NCBI RefSeq assembly: GCF_003473485.1 | Contig: NC_053045.1 | Location: forward strand, 35,624,494 to 35,688,493 | DNA: 64,000 nucleotides | DNA from: Medicago truncatula | Taxonomy: Eukaryota > Streptophyta > Magnoliopsida > Fabales > Fabaceae | Reading direction: 5' to 3' | Shown: in pieces, positions 34,695 through 47,111 of the stretch | How positions within the stretch are numbered: the first letter of the stretch is position 1 | How the letters are laid out: every line of letters starts with the position of its first letter | Made by a program: the position numbers and the translations under genes | Notes under the pieces: model-generated | Database searches by the model: none | Seen by the model: only the letters and a program-made list of their open reading frames with translations | What the model was told of the DNA's origin: nothing

Positions 34695-37092
34695 TCATGG
34701 AGTAGAATCCCTAGAATCTGAGGACGGTTCAGATTCAAAAACTGTTGGATCAACAAAGACAGGCTTGTCCACTGCTAAACCAGGAGCCTGAACATCCCTT
34801 GTCCAGTTAGCAAGTGCACACACAATTTTGTGAGTTTTAGTGGCAACTCTTAGAGCCCTTGCAACCATTTTCTCAGCCTTAGAAGGCTTGGCAGGTGCAG
34901 CATCACCAGAAACATCAGCTTTTCTTTTGTTTGCTGTGACAAAAGTGTTTAAAGAGTCAAACAAGGAAGACATGTTTGGGAGATTCTGAGTTGTTTTGGT
35001 TTGTGGTGGAGGTGGTGTGAATGAAGGAATGGTACTTGGTGTTGGCAGGGAAGACACCAGATACTTGCTTATTCCAGCAGTAGACCCCATTGTTGATGTT
35101 GACAAGTTTACAAACTGAGCTTGTTCCATGTTCTGAGCAGATGGAACATTCTGATCTCTCTGAACATTCTGACCAGTTTGAGCAAGAAGCTGAACTTTCT
35201 CAGAAGGCAAAGATCCTGAACCCAAAGGATTAGGATCTGCTGACAGCTACTCAACAGGTGCAGTAGGAACATTCTGAGCTACATCCTCCAGAACATTCTG
35301 ATCAGTGTTGTTTTGAACATTCTGATCATCTTGCTGAATGTTTTCTCCCTGAGCATCTTGAAAAAGCTCTTCATAGAGATCATTTGTAGTGTCTTCAATG
35401 TTGAGATCAAAGTCAGGATGAGCTTCAACATTTTCTTGTTCCAACACAACTTCTTCTTCAACATCCATTGGTTGATTTTCACTTCCAAAGGTGTTGGATA
35501 CTAGAATTTCTGCAGTTTCTCTAGTATCTGTATCAACATTCTGAGCTTGTAGCTCAATATTTTCTTCAACTCTAACATCTTCAGAGGGTGCTTCAACACC
35601 TTGATTCAAAGAGTCTTCAACATTCTGATGGTCAGCATCAGATTCTCCAACATTCTCAGCAGCTTTCTTACCCAGCATAGCTTCAAACTGTTATTGGCTT
35701 TCTTCAATTAGCTCTCTTGCATGTTCAGCAATATGAGCAAAGACTTCAAGAGCTGGAGTAGCCTTTCCTTTCTCAACATTTTGAGAGCTTGAACCAATTT
35801 CCTTCTTGGCAGGCTTGTCAGTTTTCTGCTTCTTCCTCACTTCCTGAACTTTCTGATCAGCAAGTCTCTTAACTGATCTAGTCTTTTGAGGAATAGGCAT
35901 GTTTGAAGTTGTGATGTGAAGTTGACTAATGGTTTTGGCTGTAAATCTCATAAAGGTATCCTGACCTTTTTCTTTGCCCAGAGAAATTCCAGCAGCTTCA
36001 AATATGGGTGTCAAGTGCATCCCATATGGCAACCCAGCAACTTTCTGTTTGAAGGAGTAGTATTGATCCATCATGTGTTGGAGCATGACAAAAACACAGA
36101 TTCCGCTTTGTTTTGGTTATGAGGTGATAAATGATGCAGAGATCAGTATCAGTGATAACCTCAAAGCTTCCACATCTAGGAATGAGAGTATGCCTGATCA
36201 TGTTGTGAAGAATCTTGGGTGTGTCTTCAAGATTTGTGGAATTGATATCATGGTTTGGTTTGATATACTCTTCAAAGAGTTGTTCTCGTGTTACTCCTAC
36301 ACTAGAGAACCAGGAATTGTACAGTTCATTACCTTCATTTGGGATTTTCAGAATATCTGAAAGAAGGTTCTGAGAAACTTGGATTCTCACTCCTTTGACT
36401 GTGGATTCCAGGAACTTTTCTTCATTGTGTTCCTTTACAGTCATGTTGACATAGAATTCCTTTACCAAGTCTGGAAAAGTCTGACATTGAGTGGAAACAA
36501 AACTTGACCAGTCTTGAGGATCTGTGAACTTCTTCATATTCCATCCTTATGTCTTAAGACTTTCAAAGTCAAAGTACTTAGCTCTGCTGATGGGTCTGTT
36601 AGCCATCTTTTCAATACTTTGAATCTTTAAAGTAGAAGCAAGTATGACAATGTCATTGCCTTTTCCTCTTTTCCTAGGAACATATTCCTCTTCCTCTGTT
36701 ACCACTTCTTGTTCATCTTCAGAGGAGGTTTTCTCTTCAGGTAGAGGCAAAGCTTCTTTTGCAATTTGCTTCCTTCTTAGGTAAGCTATCTTTGCAACCT
36801 TGGCCATTTCAAAGAGAGTTTCCTCAGTTTTCTCAGAGGTTGATCCTTCTTCTGCAACTCCTTTTCCTTTTCCAGAGGATTCTTCTTCAACTTTCTCAAA
36901 AACATTTCTCTTTTCAGAAATGGTTTCTTTATCAGAGTCTCCATGCATCTCAGGGATGATTACATCTTGTAGAATTGTATGAAGAGGGGTTTCATTGAGT
37001 GGAGAATGATCAGAGGTTTGATCATCAGCAGCGGTTGGTGGTGATTGAGAACGAACGCGTGAAGAAGTTTTGGTTCGTGCCATTTTTCGCAA
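34695..37092 (-). pseudogene. SIRE-B env-like third ORF, copy 1, broken
   Basis: Pieces 37092-36547, 36537-35998, 36086-35691, 35678-35247 and 35225-34695 follow one another. The first two are in one frame separated by a TAA at 36547. A one-base shift falls near 36000-36090. The remaining three share a frame broken by TAA (35691) and TAG (35247). The middle piece holds the plant-transposon-protein-like domain (FPDLVKEFYVNM ... GVRIQVSQNLLSDIL); the C-terminal part is acidic with repeated QNV/NVQ units. It lies about 550 bp after the RNase H remnant, the same layout as SIRE-A. Non-functional as it stands. Confidence 0.8.
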
Positions 37093-37643
37093 GAACAGAG
37101 TATGAACTTTGTTTTGAGAAAAAAATTGGTTTGAAAAGAAGAGGTGTGATGGAAATAATCTGAATAGTTGTTGGTTATTATAGGAACCAAAACGTGTTCA
37201 GTTGAGGGAAGAAAGAGGAAGTGACTTGACAGTTTTGGCATTGGAAAAGATGAAACTGAAAAGTAGTGGCCAGAAGAGAGAAACTAGCCGTTTGAGGAAA
37301 AGTGAATGGATGGTTTGATTGATGGTTAAGGTTTTACATGGTGGTTAATCCTTAAACCTATCTTCTTATAATCAAACATTAAATGCTTCAGATTATAGAG
37401 AGATTTTTGGTTAAAGTCAACACAAAATCTCTCGTTTGAGATTTCTGACCCAGAATCCAGATCCTGAACATTCTGATAAATAAGAACATTCTGACCTGTA
37501 TGAACAAACTGAACGGATGAACATTCTGATGAACATTCTGATCTCATGAACATTCTGATGAATTGTTCAGATTAAGATTGATTTAACTGAAATGAATCAG
37601 ATAACATCAAGGGGGTAAGTTCAAGGCCCTTAGTGATTAGTAA

Positions 37644-38317
37644 TCAATCTTTATTGGGATTTTTCATGATTTGCAATTTTTCTTTAAGAAAATTGAATAT
37701 ATCCTCAACAAGGGGTTTTGTAAAAATATCAGCTAGTTGATTTTCAGTATCAACAAAGCTTAATACAATATCCTTTTTCTGAACATGGTCTCTTATGAAA
37801 TGATGTTTAATTTCAATATGTTTAGACCTAGAATGTTGTATAGAATTTTTAGAAAGATTTATAGCACTAGTATTATTACACATAATAGGAATATTTGTGT
37901 ACCTTAGTGAATAATCTTTCAACTGATTTCTGATCCACAAAATCTGAGAGCAACAGCTTGCTGCAGATACATACTCAGCTTCAGTTGTGGAGAGTGCAAT
38001 GGTGTTTTGCTTTCTGCAAGACCATCCAATCAATGCTTGTTCCAAGAATTGACAGGAGCCACTTGTACTCTTCCTCTCAATTTTGTCTCCAGCATAATCA
38101 GCATCCAATAAGCTACAAGATCAAAGCTAGAACCTTTTCTATACCAAAGGCCAAGATCAGTAGTACCTACTAGATATCTAAAAATCCTTTTAACTGCAGT
38201 TAAATATGATTCTTTTGCACACGTTTGAAATCTAGCACATATTGACATGCCATTGACGTTTACAACTCTATCTTTGTCTTCAATTTTTGTAATTAAAGTA
38301 AGATAATTATTCAACAA
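37644..38317 (-). pseudogene. SIRE-B pol remnant: end of RT and RNase H
   Basis: Begins with CARFQ...[10 protein letters not shown] (start of the RT-RNase H connection) in one frame (38317-38030). It then shifts by one base near 38105 into the RNase H frame with DADYAGD, TEAEY, CNNTSAINLSKN and ADIFTKPL. Protease, integrase and the RT catalytic region are absent. No function expected. Confidence 0.88.
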
Positions 38318-39143
38318 TGCTTAAAACAAACTTTTATGCTCAAAGCTGGGCCAATATAAGTGTAAGAACACAATATGCAGACCTTAGAGCAATTTTTTGA
38401 AGATTATAACAAGATCACATACAACATCATAATGAAGATCAAGTATATAAAAAATCTTCTAATGATAAATTCAAACATAAGATTCATTTAAAATCATGTT
38501 TGATGAATGATATTTTCTTAAACCATATCAAAGTTAAGTGAAATCTTCACGTTTCAGATTATTCTGAAGTTTGACAAATTAAGACATTTTTATGTTTCAT
38601 ATCAATGAACAATCATGATTTAACATTTATGATCAAACATAAATCTTCCTATGAATTATTTAACAACAATGATGATTTAGTTTCCATCTCATGTCAATAA
38701 CTCGGATAGAAATGCTTAAGAGTCATTTATTTCAAATGTGAAGAGATAAGTATTACAAAATGATGTAACACATTTAACATTTAACATGATAGTTAAGAAA
38801 GAATTTTGGGGCAAATAATGAGAGAATATTATGCATGAATTTATACATAACAGAAACAACACATTGTTCAATTATAAGAACATTAATTCATTTTCAATGC
38901 ACCCTTAATATATCTTGTTAAAGCATAAGACATCATGCAATGATTTCAGTCATTAATTATGATGTGTGCAGTTGTAAATGAGTATAATACCATCATGAAA
39001 GGAGTATGAACAAAGTATAAAACACTTATTTGCATTTAAGTTCAAACATTTGATATATTAGACATGACAGAATTTGATGCATTCAATCATATATCATATT
39101 TATTATAGTGCAAATAAATGTGTACCTTATGCGATGATATCCC
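38318..39143. other. AT-rich filler inside SIRE-B
   Basis: About 800 bp with no open frame and no resemblance to pol, occupying the place where protease, integrase and RT should be. It may derive from the element's own non-coding DNA or from captured sequence. Confidence 0.4.
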
Positions 39144-40683
39144 TCACTTTTGAGATTCAATGAAGAGAGCATGTTTCTCTTTCTTTGAAATACTTTCTCG
39201 TCTGGATGGAGAGGTCCAAGCATCAATAAGAAAAACCTTCTGAAGCAATTTAATCATCAGTAGCTTTCTCTTCTTCTTAGTCTTTTCAGCTTTCTGATAT
39301 AAGTGTCTTTTAACATATTCAGAAGTTCCAGGATTTGCAGACATATGATCAACATATGGAATGCTTTGTTCATGAAGAATGTTTGCTTGAACATTCTGAA
39401 CTTGATTTGAAGGAATTGTTCCATCATTTTCATCTGAGAATCCTCAAAGACACTTGCATTGAAGTCTGGGCTGAATTCCTCCGCATTCAGTTCAAAACCA
39501 TCTTGATTTCAAGCTAGCTCAGCTTCATCAGATTCCTTTGTGGTAGTGTTTCCAATAAGCATATGTGTGGCTAGAACTTTAGCAACATCATATATATCAT
39601 GATCTTTTAATGACAGAGGGTCATTTCCCATATCAGATTCTAAAACAATTTCTTGTTCATCAAACTGGAGTTTACTCATGATGTTTGTAACATCACTTCA
39701 GATTTTGTTTCAGCAGTAGAAGATTTAAAGGATCCTTCTCCAATAAAAGCTTTCAGCTTTGTTAGCTTTCTGAGGTATTTTCTTAAAAGCTTTTTCAATT
39801 TCATTAACCTTCTGAAGTTGTTATGTAGGAACTTCATCAACTTTTTGAGTTTCATCTTTTAGTAGCTGCATCAACTTTTCTGAATTCATGTTTCAGTAGT
39901 TGCATCAGCTTCCTGATCCTTATTGGCTGCAATCTCAATATTTGAGGTATTGCTTCAACTTGCTGACTTTCATTCTCAGCAACATCAACTTCCTTTTGAA
40001 GTTCTTCAACATTCTGAACTTCATCAGCTTTCTGAACAACTTTGTTAGCAATGTCAGAAGCTTTTTGGAAGGTTTCTCCAGGGATGTCTTGATCCATTGT
40101 TGGAGAACCTCATTGTTGTCAAATTCTTTAGTTCAAAGATTTGATACTCCTTCTCATACACTTCATTTTTTCAGAGGCATATTAAAATGCTTGAGTGTGA
40201 GTGTGAAAGCCAATTCATATAAAATATGAGAAGTCTTCTTGTTCTTCAATCATATGTTGCAGAATCATGTAGTTGAGATTTGAAAGACAATTTTGTTGAG
40301 AACATGATATATGATACATGATCAACATTAATGACATTCTCAAATACTTCCAAAGTTATTTCTGCCTTGCTTGAACACAAAGGAATGAACTTTGAAGCTT
40401 TCAACTTTTAGGATTGAGTAACTTCAGCATCAGGAGCATTTTCCTGAACATTCTGATCTGCAGACACATGAACATTCAGATCTTCAGTTTCAGATGTTTC
40501 TTGCACAATCTGAGCTGTTTTTTTCTGAGCATCTTGAAACACATCAGTGTTGAAGTCTGAGTTTAGATCTTCTATGTTGAGACTAAAACTAGTTGCAAAT
40601 TCCATTTGCTCATCTTCTAGTGATTGAACATTTTCTCCACATATCATCTTGGAAGCAAATATTTCTGCATCACAGATTGGCAA
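39144..40683 (-). pseudogene. SIRE-B second env-like/gag-linker remnant (copy 2), 5' of the pol remnant
   Basis: Frames at 40683-40408, 40097-39852 and 39344-39144 are acidic and share words with copy 1 (SLNIEDLNSDFN versus DLNIEDTTNDLY; DVFQDAQ versus ELFQDAQ; ADQNVQEN). This suggests a second, diverged copy of the same env-like tail, misplaced upstream of pol. Frame breaks are frequent. Confidence 0.55.
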
Positions 40684-41586
40684 AGCTTTTGGTACCCATA
40701 TTACTTTGGGTCCTTGAAGGTTAGTGTTTCTCTTCTTGAGAGATTATTTCTTATGACCACATTCTGATTTAAGATAATCAGCTTTGTTGTAATAAGAACA
40801 TTATGTTTTACCAATCTCAACCTTTTGAGACCAATCTAATTTAGGATAAAATGTCTTTTTGAAATGAGGATTTTTCTCAAGTTTCTTTTCATAAAACAAT
40901 ATACAGGTTCAAAATGTTGAATCCTTTTTCAAAATGATCATTTTTATTTACCTTCTCACTTTTGTTTGGTATAACATATTTTCATGACAATTTTGTTTGT
41001 GATAGGTTATGAATCCTAAATCATCCTTTTTGAAAGGTCTTAACAGACTTTATAAAGTTGGTTATGTCCTTTTTCAAAATATTACTTCGCTTTTGAAAAT
41101 AACATTTTATTTCAAAAATTCAGACTTTGCTAAATCTTACAATTTTTGCTCATTGAGAATCTTATGTTTCTCAAATATTTTAAAATGAGAGTTCTACAAT
41201 TTTTGAATGGTTTCAAGATATATCATTCAAGATTAGCAGTTTCACATTTTCTTTCTTTATACAAGAAAAATTATTATTTTAAAAGTTCATACTTTTAAGA
41301 TAAAATGCATGAGTCATATGAGATAATAGTTAGCACTTTATATAAAAGATAAGGATCAGATTTCTTACCTCTTTACTTTATCTATTGTCTTTTACTCATG
41401 TGTTGACTTCTTCTTCAAACTCATCTCTGAATGCCATCTTTGCATTTTCTTCTTCAGAGGGATTTTACTTTTCAAATATCCCACATTGTTGCATATGTGA
41501 TATGCACTTTGGCTTGCAGGTTTTGACATTACTTCTTTCTGGATCTTTTCCTCATACACTGTTAAGTGCTCAACCCATAGAGGCAG
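40684..41586 (-). pseudogene. SIRE-B degenerate gag region
   Basis: On the minus strand the linker typical of SIRE gag-pol junctions (LQGPKVIWVPKA) reads at about 40680-40730. A gag-like acidic stretch (EEENAKMAFRDEFEEE) reads at 41390-41455. No continuous frame remains and no CCHC knuckle was found. Confidence 0.5.
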
Positions 41587-41598
41587 GCTCTGATACCA
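41587..41598 (-). promoter_or_regulatory. Primer-binding site of SIRE-B
   Basis: Minus strand TGGTATCAGAGC (initiator tRNA-Met complement) two bases inside the 5' LTR. Confidence 0.95.
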
Positions 41599-41600
41599 AT

Positions 41601-43858
41601 TGAAGTAGATAAAATAGTCACAAGGAAGGGGGGTTTGAATTGTGACCCTTTAAAAATTAACCTGAAACTTAAAAGTGATTCTCAAGTAGTTTACTTGGAA
41701 TAGTTAAGTTAATATTCTGACTTCAGAACGTTCTGAAGTTCATACACATAAACAGTTTAATAAAGTAAATGTGTAAGTGTGTGTTGTGTATACTGTAATT
41801 AAAGAGTATAGGGAAGAGAGAAAGAACACACAGAGAATTATAGTGGTTCACCCAATGTGGGCTAGTCCACTCCTCACAATCTTGTGAGAGTTTCCACTAT
41901 GATGCTTGAGATAACCTCTCAAGTCCTGCACCATACAATCTTTGTTCACCTGAACAATTACAATCCTGTATTCTCTAAGCCTCAGCAGGCTTGCACCTTC
42001 TTGCTAAGTTAACCACTTAGACTTTTACAAACTCATCTCAAACTAACACTTTAGTACCCCTAAAGCTAGATGAGATTTGTTTCTTTTCTTCTTGCTAAGT
42101 TACCCACTTAGACTTTTACAACCTTTGCTCAACCTAACACTTTAGGACCTCTAAAAGCTAGATGAGACTATGTTTCTTTTCTTCTTGCTAAGTTACCCAC
42201 TTAGACTTTTACAACCTTTGCTCAACCTAACACTTTAGGACCTCTAAAAGCTAGATGAGACTTTGTTACAATTTGTGTGGAAGTTGGATGTTTGTAAAAC
42301 AAACAGTGGAAGAAGAAGAAGAGGTTATCCTTCAGATAACAAGAGTATTGATTTGCACTAAGTTGATGAAGGACTTAGAGATTGATCAATTTCAATTTGC
42401 AAGAGCTTCAAACAATCTTTGTTGTTTTCTTGTATGCTTTGCAATGGTGCAAGTTTTGCTAAGGCCAAGCCCTCTATTTATAGAGTCTTTGGGCTCATAT
42501 AGCCGTTGTAGGGTGTCCAATGGTGTTATGCCATGTGTCCTGGGTCCCACAAGCTTTAACTTGAAATTCTGGGCAAACATTCTGATCTCTGATGAACATC
42601 AGAATGTTGTTGTGTTCATGATGATCTTCATCTGGGTTCATCACGTTCTTCATCTGGGTTCATCATGTATGAATGAACACATGAAGTTCTGGGCTATGCA
42701 TATGCTTTTCATATGAATTTCTGGACAATAACCAATGTATGGACTTTTCTTCATACATCAGAATGTTCCTTTCCCAGATTTTGTCTTGGAACCGGTGCAG
42801 GAGGATTTAGTGGGATTCTGCATCTTCATGCCCATGCTTTGAGAGATTGTGTTGTCCTTGTTCAGTACCAACTCTCAGACGTGTCTATCTCTTGTTGAAG
42901 ATGACAGATTTGCTTTGCTTTTGCTTTTTGCTTTTCACCTACTATACTGTTCATAAAGTAAGCATGAGCTGAGCTTGAACATTCTGATTATCAGAATGTT
43001 CCATCTGTTTCACTTAGGATGATTTGTAAGACTATCATTTGATGTAATCAAATCCTAATAGTGAAACAATAATGAAGAGCAGTGATAATAACATCTAGGA
43101 TGATATTCCTTTGTGAAATATTCCTAGTACATCAATGTTCATAGTCTTAAATGAACATTGAATGCCTTCTTTGACATAACTCTTGTATATGCCTTTATTG
43201 CTTGATTGATCCATGCAAATGTACTTTCCTGGACATATATTTATGTCACATGTGCCTTGCATGACCTTGATCACAGTTCTTGAGATTCTTGGCTTGTATA
43301 AGAACAACCTTCTGAACTAGGTTGCTTCTGAACAATCTTCTGAACTAGGTTGCTTCTGAACCGGTTGCTTCTGAACAACCTTCTGAACTAGGTTGCTTCT
43401 GAACTTGTTTGCTTCTGAACAACCTTCTGAACTAGGTTGCTTCTGAACTGGTTGCTTCTGAACAACCTTCTGAACTAGGTTGCTTCTGAACTTGTTTGCT
43501 TCTGAACAACCTTCTGAACTGGGTTGCTTCTGAACAGAGTTGCTTCTGAACAACCTTCTGAACTGAGTTGCTTCTGAACAGAGTTGCTTCTGAACAGAGT
43601 TGCTTCTGAACAACCTTCTGAGCTCTCATCAGAACGTTCTGATCAACATTCTGAACTAATTTTCTGAACTTCAGAATTAGTTCATGGATTCAATGTCCTT
43701 TGATTTTATGCATCTTGGTATGATTCAAACCTTGTTCCTGTCTTAGTGAAAACACTCAAGAGCACAAGTTAAATACCAAGGAATTAATCAAAGTCCATTT
43801 AATCCTTAATCATTAAAGTTTATTATCTTTAAAATTAATTAGGGATTTTGCCTCAACA
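41601..43858 (-). repeat. 5' LTR of SIRE-B
   Basis: 2258 bp. TATA on the minus strand at 42474-42483. Same palindrome at 41720-41739. The 44-bp array (43303-43620) is one unit shorter than in the other LTR. Otherwise the two LTRs read the same apart from one G in the G-run. Confidence 0.92.
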
Positions 43859-44537
43859 ATAAAAAACATTAAGAACAATTGAATTGAATAAAAACTAGAT
43901 TGTCATTCACAATAAATAGAGTTTCACAGCAACATGATTCAATTAGGGTTACAAAGAATCATCTCAGACCTAATCTCTAAGAGATTTAGCTACTCATAAT
44001 TGAGTTTACAAATAGCATAATCAATAGTGGAATCAAAACATACATGAACTGATAGAATGTTGAAGAAATCGCCCTCCTAGCCTTCTTTAGGTCTCAAAAT
44101 CGCACTTTGCTCTCTCCAATTCGTCACCCTTGTTTTCAGAATAGTCTTCGGCTTAAATAGGCAAAAACTGCTCCTAAAATCGTGACACGTTTCTTCCTTG
44201 TGTAACAAACCACCAAAATTAGGGTTTTCATAATCGTGTCACGTTTTTGCCATCGTGACACGTTTTCACCAATGCCGAATGCATATTTCTTGAAAGCTCC
44301 AAATCGTGTCACGTTTTTCAGTAATCGTGACACAATCCCCTTTTTTCAGTTTTTCTTGCTTTTCTTGCTGCTTAATCTTGCTTGTGAATTCAAAAATATC
44401 GTAAAAAAGACTCTAAAAATAGTGAATGACTAATTGTCATCAAAAGTAAAGAAGCAAAAATTCATGGAAAAAAAAATAGTACTTATCTACTAGTACTCTT
44501 CAATTTTGCATGATAATTGGAACCAATAGCATTAGTT

Positions 44538-46699
44538 TCACTCACTTGGTGATTGCACCTCCTCTACTGACATCCTTTGCCAAGTTAAGAGAGATTGAGG
44601 ATCAGGTGGAAGGTGCTGTGGAACTTCATCTCCTTCAAGCATATCTATCACTTCATTCATTGAGGGACGATCATCTGGTTTCATTTGTATGCATTTCAAC
44701 GCAATCACAATCATCTTCATTGCAATTTTCTTTTCCTCCTCTGTACCATTGTTTGTATCTATTGTTTCCTCAAATTGATCATAAACCCATCTAGCAAAGT
44801 AGTCTTGCCAATAATTCTCTATGTAACTTTTGTTCTTTTTTCTACCTGCCATTTCCATTAGCATCATTCCAAAACTATAAACATCAGCTTTGTGAGAGAT
44901 GTTTCCAATGTTCTTGTATAACAACTCAGGAGCCATGTACCCCATTGTTCCTCTTGCCGCTGTTAAAGTTAAAATACTTTGATCTGTTCGGTACAACTTC
45001 GCCAAACCAAAGTCAGATATCTTTGGGTCAAAATTCTCGTCAAGAAGAATGTTATGAGGTTTTATATCAAAGTGTATGATTTGCATGTCACAACCTTGAT
45101 GTAAGTATTGAATTCCACGGGAAATTCCAAGAGAAATGTCGTAGATTTTCTCGTAGCTTAACGACGACAAGTGTCCTTGCTCATGTGAAAACATGTGTTT
45201 ATCAAGAGAACCATTAGGCATGAACTCGTAAACCAGAGCTTGCTTTGTTCTTTCAGCACAGAATCCAACCAGTTGCACCACGTTCACATGACGAATTCTT
45301 CCAATGGTTGCAACTTCATTGATGAAGTCTTGTCCATTGGTTTGAGACTTGGTCAATACCTTAACAGCTACTTTGTGTTTGCTTCGTGACACTCCTTCAT
45401 AGACTGAACCGTAGCCTCCTTCACCCAACTTATGTTTGAAATGTTTGGTCATAGTTTTAATTTGAGAGTAAGAGTACCTTATGGGCATGAAATTGTTGTG
45501 ACTCTGAATAAAATCTTCAACCATGTCATCTATAGATAAATGTTTTTTTCTCCATTTACATATCAAGACCGCAACCACGAATGGTGACCCAAAAACAAAT
45601 TTTACAGCAGTCCATGAGAGCACTGTGCAAATATACCAATTATTAATAAAAAGATTTATTATTCTAATCCATAATACGGTATAATACAATATACTACTAG
45701 TTTGGTGATCATCCACAGAGAATGTTGAATATCCTAATGAATTTCTTGTAAGTTGTAATTCAATGGTGTTTCAGGAGACAAAGTAATGCATGTATATTTC
45801 AACAATTAAGTAAATAAATGTGCTCAAAATAAAGTATTGAAATGCATTTAAGTAAAATAAATAAACCAATGCATATGATAGAAGCTAAGTGTCTTTTAAC
45901 TAAATGTGTATCTAGTGCGTTTTTTTTTTTACTTACGCAAGAGAATGAAGAAAAATAGAGCGCCCATTGCTGTATCGTATATCATGCTGGGGTATGACAA
46001 TTGTTCCTCTTCCCGGTCACGGTCTCTGTCTTGCTGATGCTGTTCACAGCGTTTTGGTCGCCAACGAAGCTCAATTCCGTTGACATACTCCCTGTATACA
46101 TCTGGATAACCACACTTGCTGCTATTACATTTCAGCTTTCCATCCCAGCTACTCATAATTACCTTCATCTCCACTCTGCATGACTCTACTATGTTACTCA
46201 CGTCTTCACGTCCGTTAACAAAATAAGAATAGTATTGCTTTTCCTCACCACCACACCTCTCCGAAGATATATCCCAATAGTCTTCCGGATAACCTACTGG
46301 TTTTTCACATCTCACAACAGCCAATGATGGTTCGGGTAAGAAGGTATAGAAGGAGATGTTTTCATACGGAAGAGATAGGGAATTAATGGTAGGGCAGTTG
46401 TTATGAGGACTAACTCCAGTGATGATGTAACGAAATGAAGAGGAGGAGGAGGATGAGGATGAATCAGAAGCTATAATGGCCTCGGTTTGATGTTCGCCAT
46501 AGTTGAAGTACACTACCGATTTGTTGTTTTCACATATTACTTGGAAACTGGGATTACACCCAATCCCATCTCCAAATTTAACATCGTTGAATATCGTTCC
46601 GCATGGGCTTTGAATGAAGCTTGTATCATAGAAGGAAATCACAGAGATCAATATTAAAATGGCAGCGAAAATGGGTAGTACCCCGTACATCATAGCCAT
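44538..46699 (-). CDS. LRK10L/WAK-ectodomain receptor kinase (non-RD)
   Basis: Two exons, 45937-46699 and 44538-45622, joined at GT/AG with frame kept, give 615 aa. An N-terminal signal peptide (about 1-23) leads into a Cys-containing extracellular domain of the GUB_WAK/LRK10-like type ([17 protein letters not shown]; later [12 protein letters not shown]). A membrane span crosses the splice site (about 240-275). The Ser/Thr kinase has [11 protein letters not shown] near 321-331, VAVKVL, a catalytic loop HFDIKPHN (Phe instead of Arg, so non-RD), DFGLAK and MAPE. Non-RD kinases of this family are often linked to immunity. Divergent partner of the next gene. Confidence 0.9.
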
Positions 46700-47111
46700 T
46701 TTGATTTTTTGGGGTTGGTTGGGGGATCTGCTCGACTCAGTCAGTCAGTCATGGCTACCTGGACTAATTATCTCACTTGGTGCTGACTTCAAGTCAACCA
46801 CATGAACCGCCCAATAATGCCTCATCACTCATTTTTTATCCTTTTAAACCCGCCTGGGCCCACGGTTTAGGGACAAAAGATTTTTAGAGTTTGGACAAGA
46901 ATTAAGAAATAAGTATCTAGTAACTCCGTAATCCGTATTAATCACGTATATATTTAAAACAAAAACATTAAATGTATCTAGTAATTAGCGATGACACTTA
47001 TATAATATTTAGTGATCTAATTTGTTACAAAAAGAAGTGTGATTGATCAGCACTAGGTCAATAAGTCATATTGGTTTGTTAGATGGACATGGTGATTGAT
47101 CAGCATTCGAA
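46700..47111. promoter_or_regulatory. Shared 412-bp spacer between divergent receptor kinases
   Basis: Contains both start regions. A TCAGTCAGTCAGTCATGG run lies near 46737 and a GTGATTGATCAGCA word occurs twice (47038 and 47090) close to the plus-strand start. Too short for two independent long promoters, so shared control is possible (inference). Confidence 0.5.

Larger units (their letters stand above)
31946..43858 (-). mobile_element. SIRE/Maximus-type element (SIRE-B), decayed interior, recent insertion
   Basis: LTRs at 31946-34248 (2303 bp) and 41601-43858 (2258 bp) are flanked by perfect target duplications ATAAA (31941-31945, 43859-43863). A primer-binding site for initiator tRNA-Met lies at the right LTR and a polypurine tract at the left. 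The only LTR differences I saw are one 44-bp array unit and one G in a homopolymer. The interior is dead: a gag remnant, a first env-like remnant, an AT-rich filler, a small RT/RNase H remnant and a second env-like remnant with several stops and shifts. It inserted into the right LTR of the Ogre/Tat-type relic, whose intact homologous site is visible at 29775. Confidence 0.92.
29230..44442 (-). mobile_element. Ogre/Tat-type Ty3-gypsy relic, split by SIRE-B
   Basis: The left LTR, TG...CA, spans 29230-30384. The right LTR is truncated at its left and split: 31755-31945 plus 43859-44442. Perfect 5-bp target duplications AAAGT flank the whole (29225-29229, 44443-44447). On the minus strand the motif AAGTTTGGGGTTC adjoins the left LTR, which is a Tat-lineage polypurine tract. 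A GGGTTGCTTCCCACCAAGCGC-like segment near 31652, common in Tat/Ogre elements, is also present. All coding domains and the primer-binding site are gone: the internal remnant 30385-31754 joins directly to mid-LTR at a shared CCCCTAATTCC. LTR copies differ at several sites, so this is older than its guest. Confidence 0.75.
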
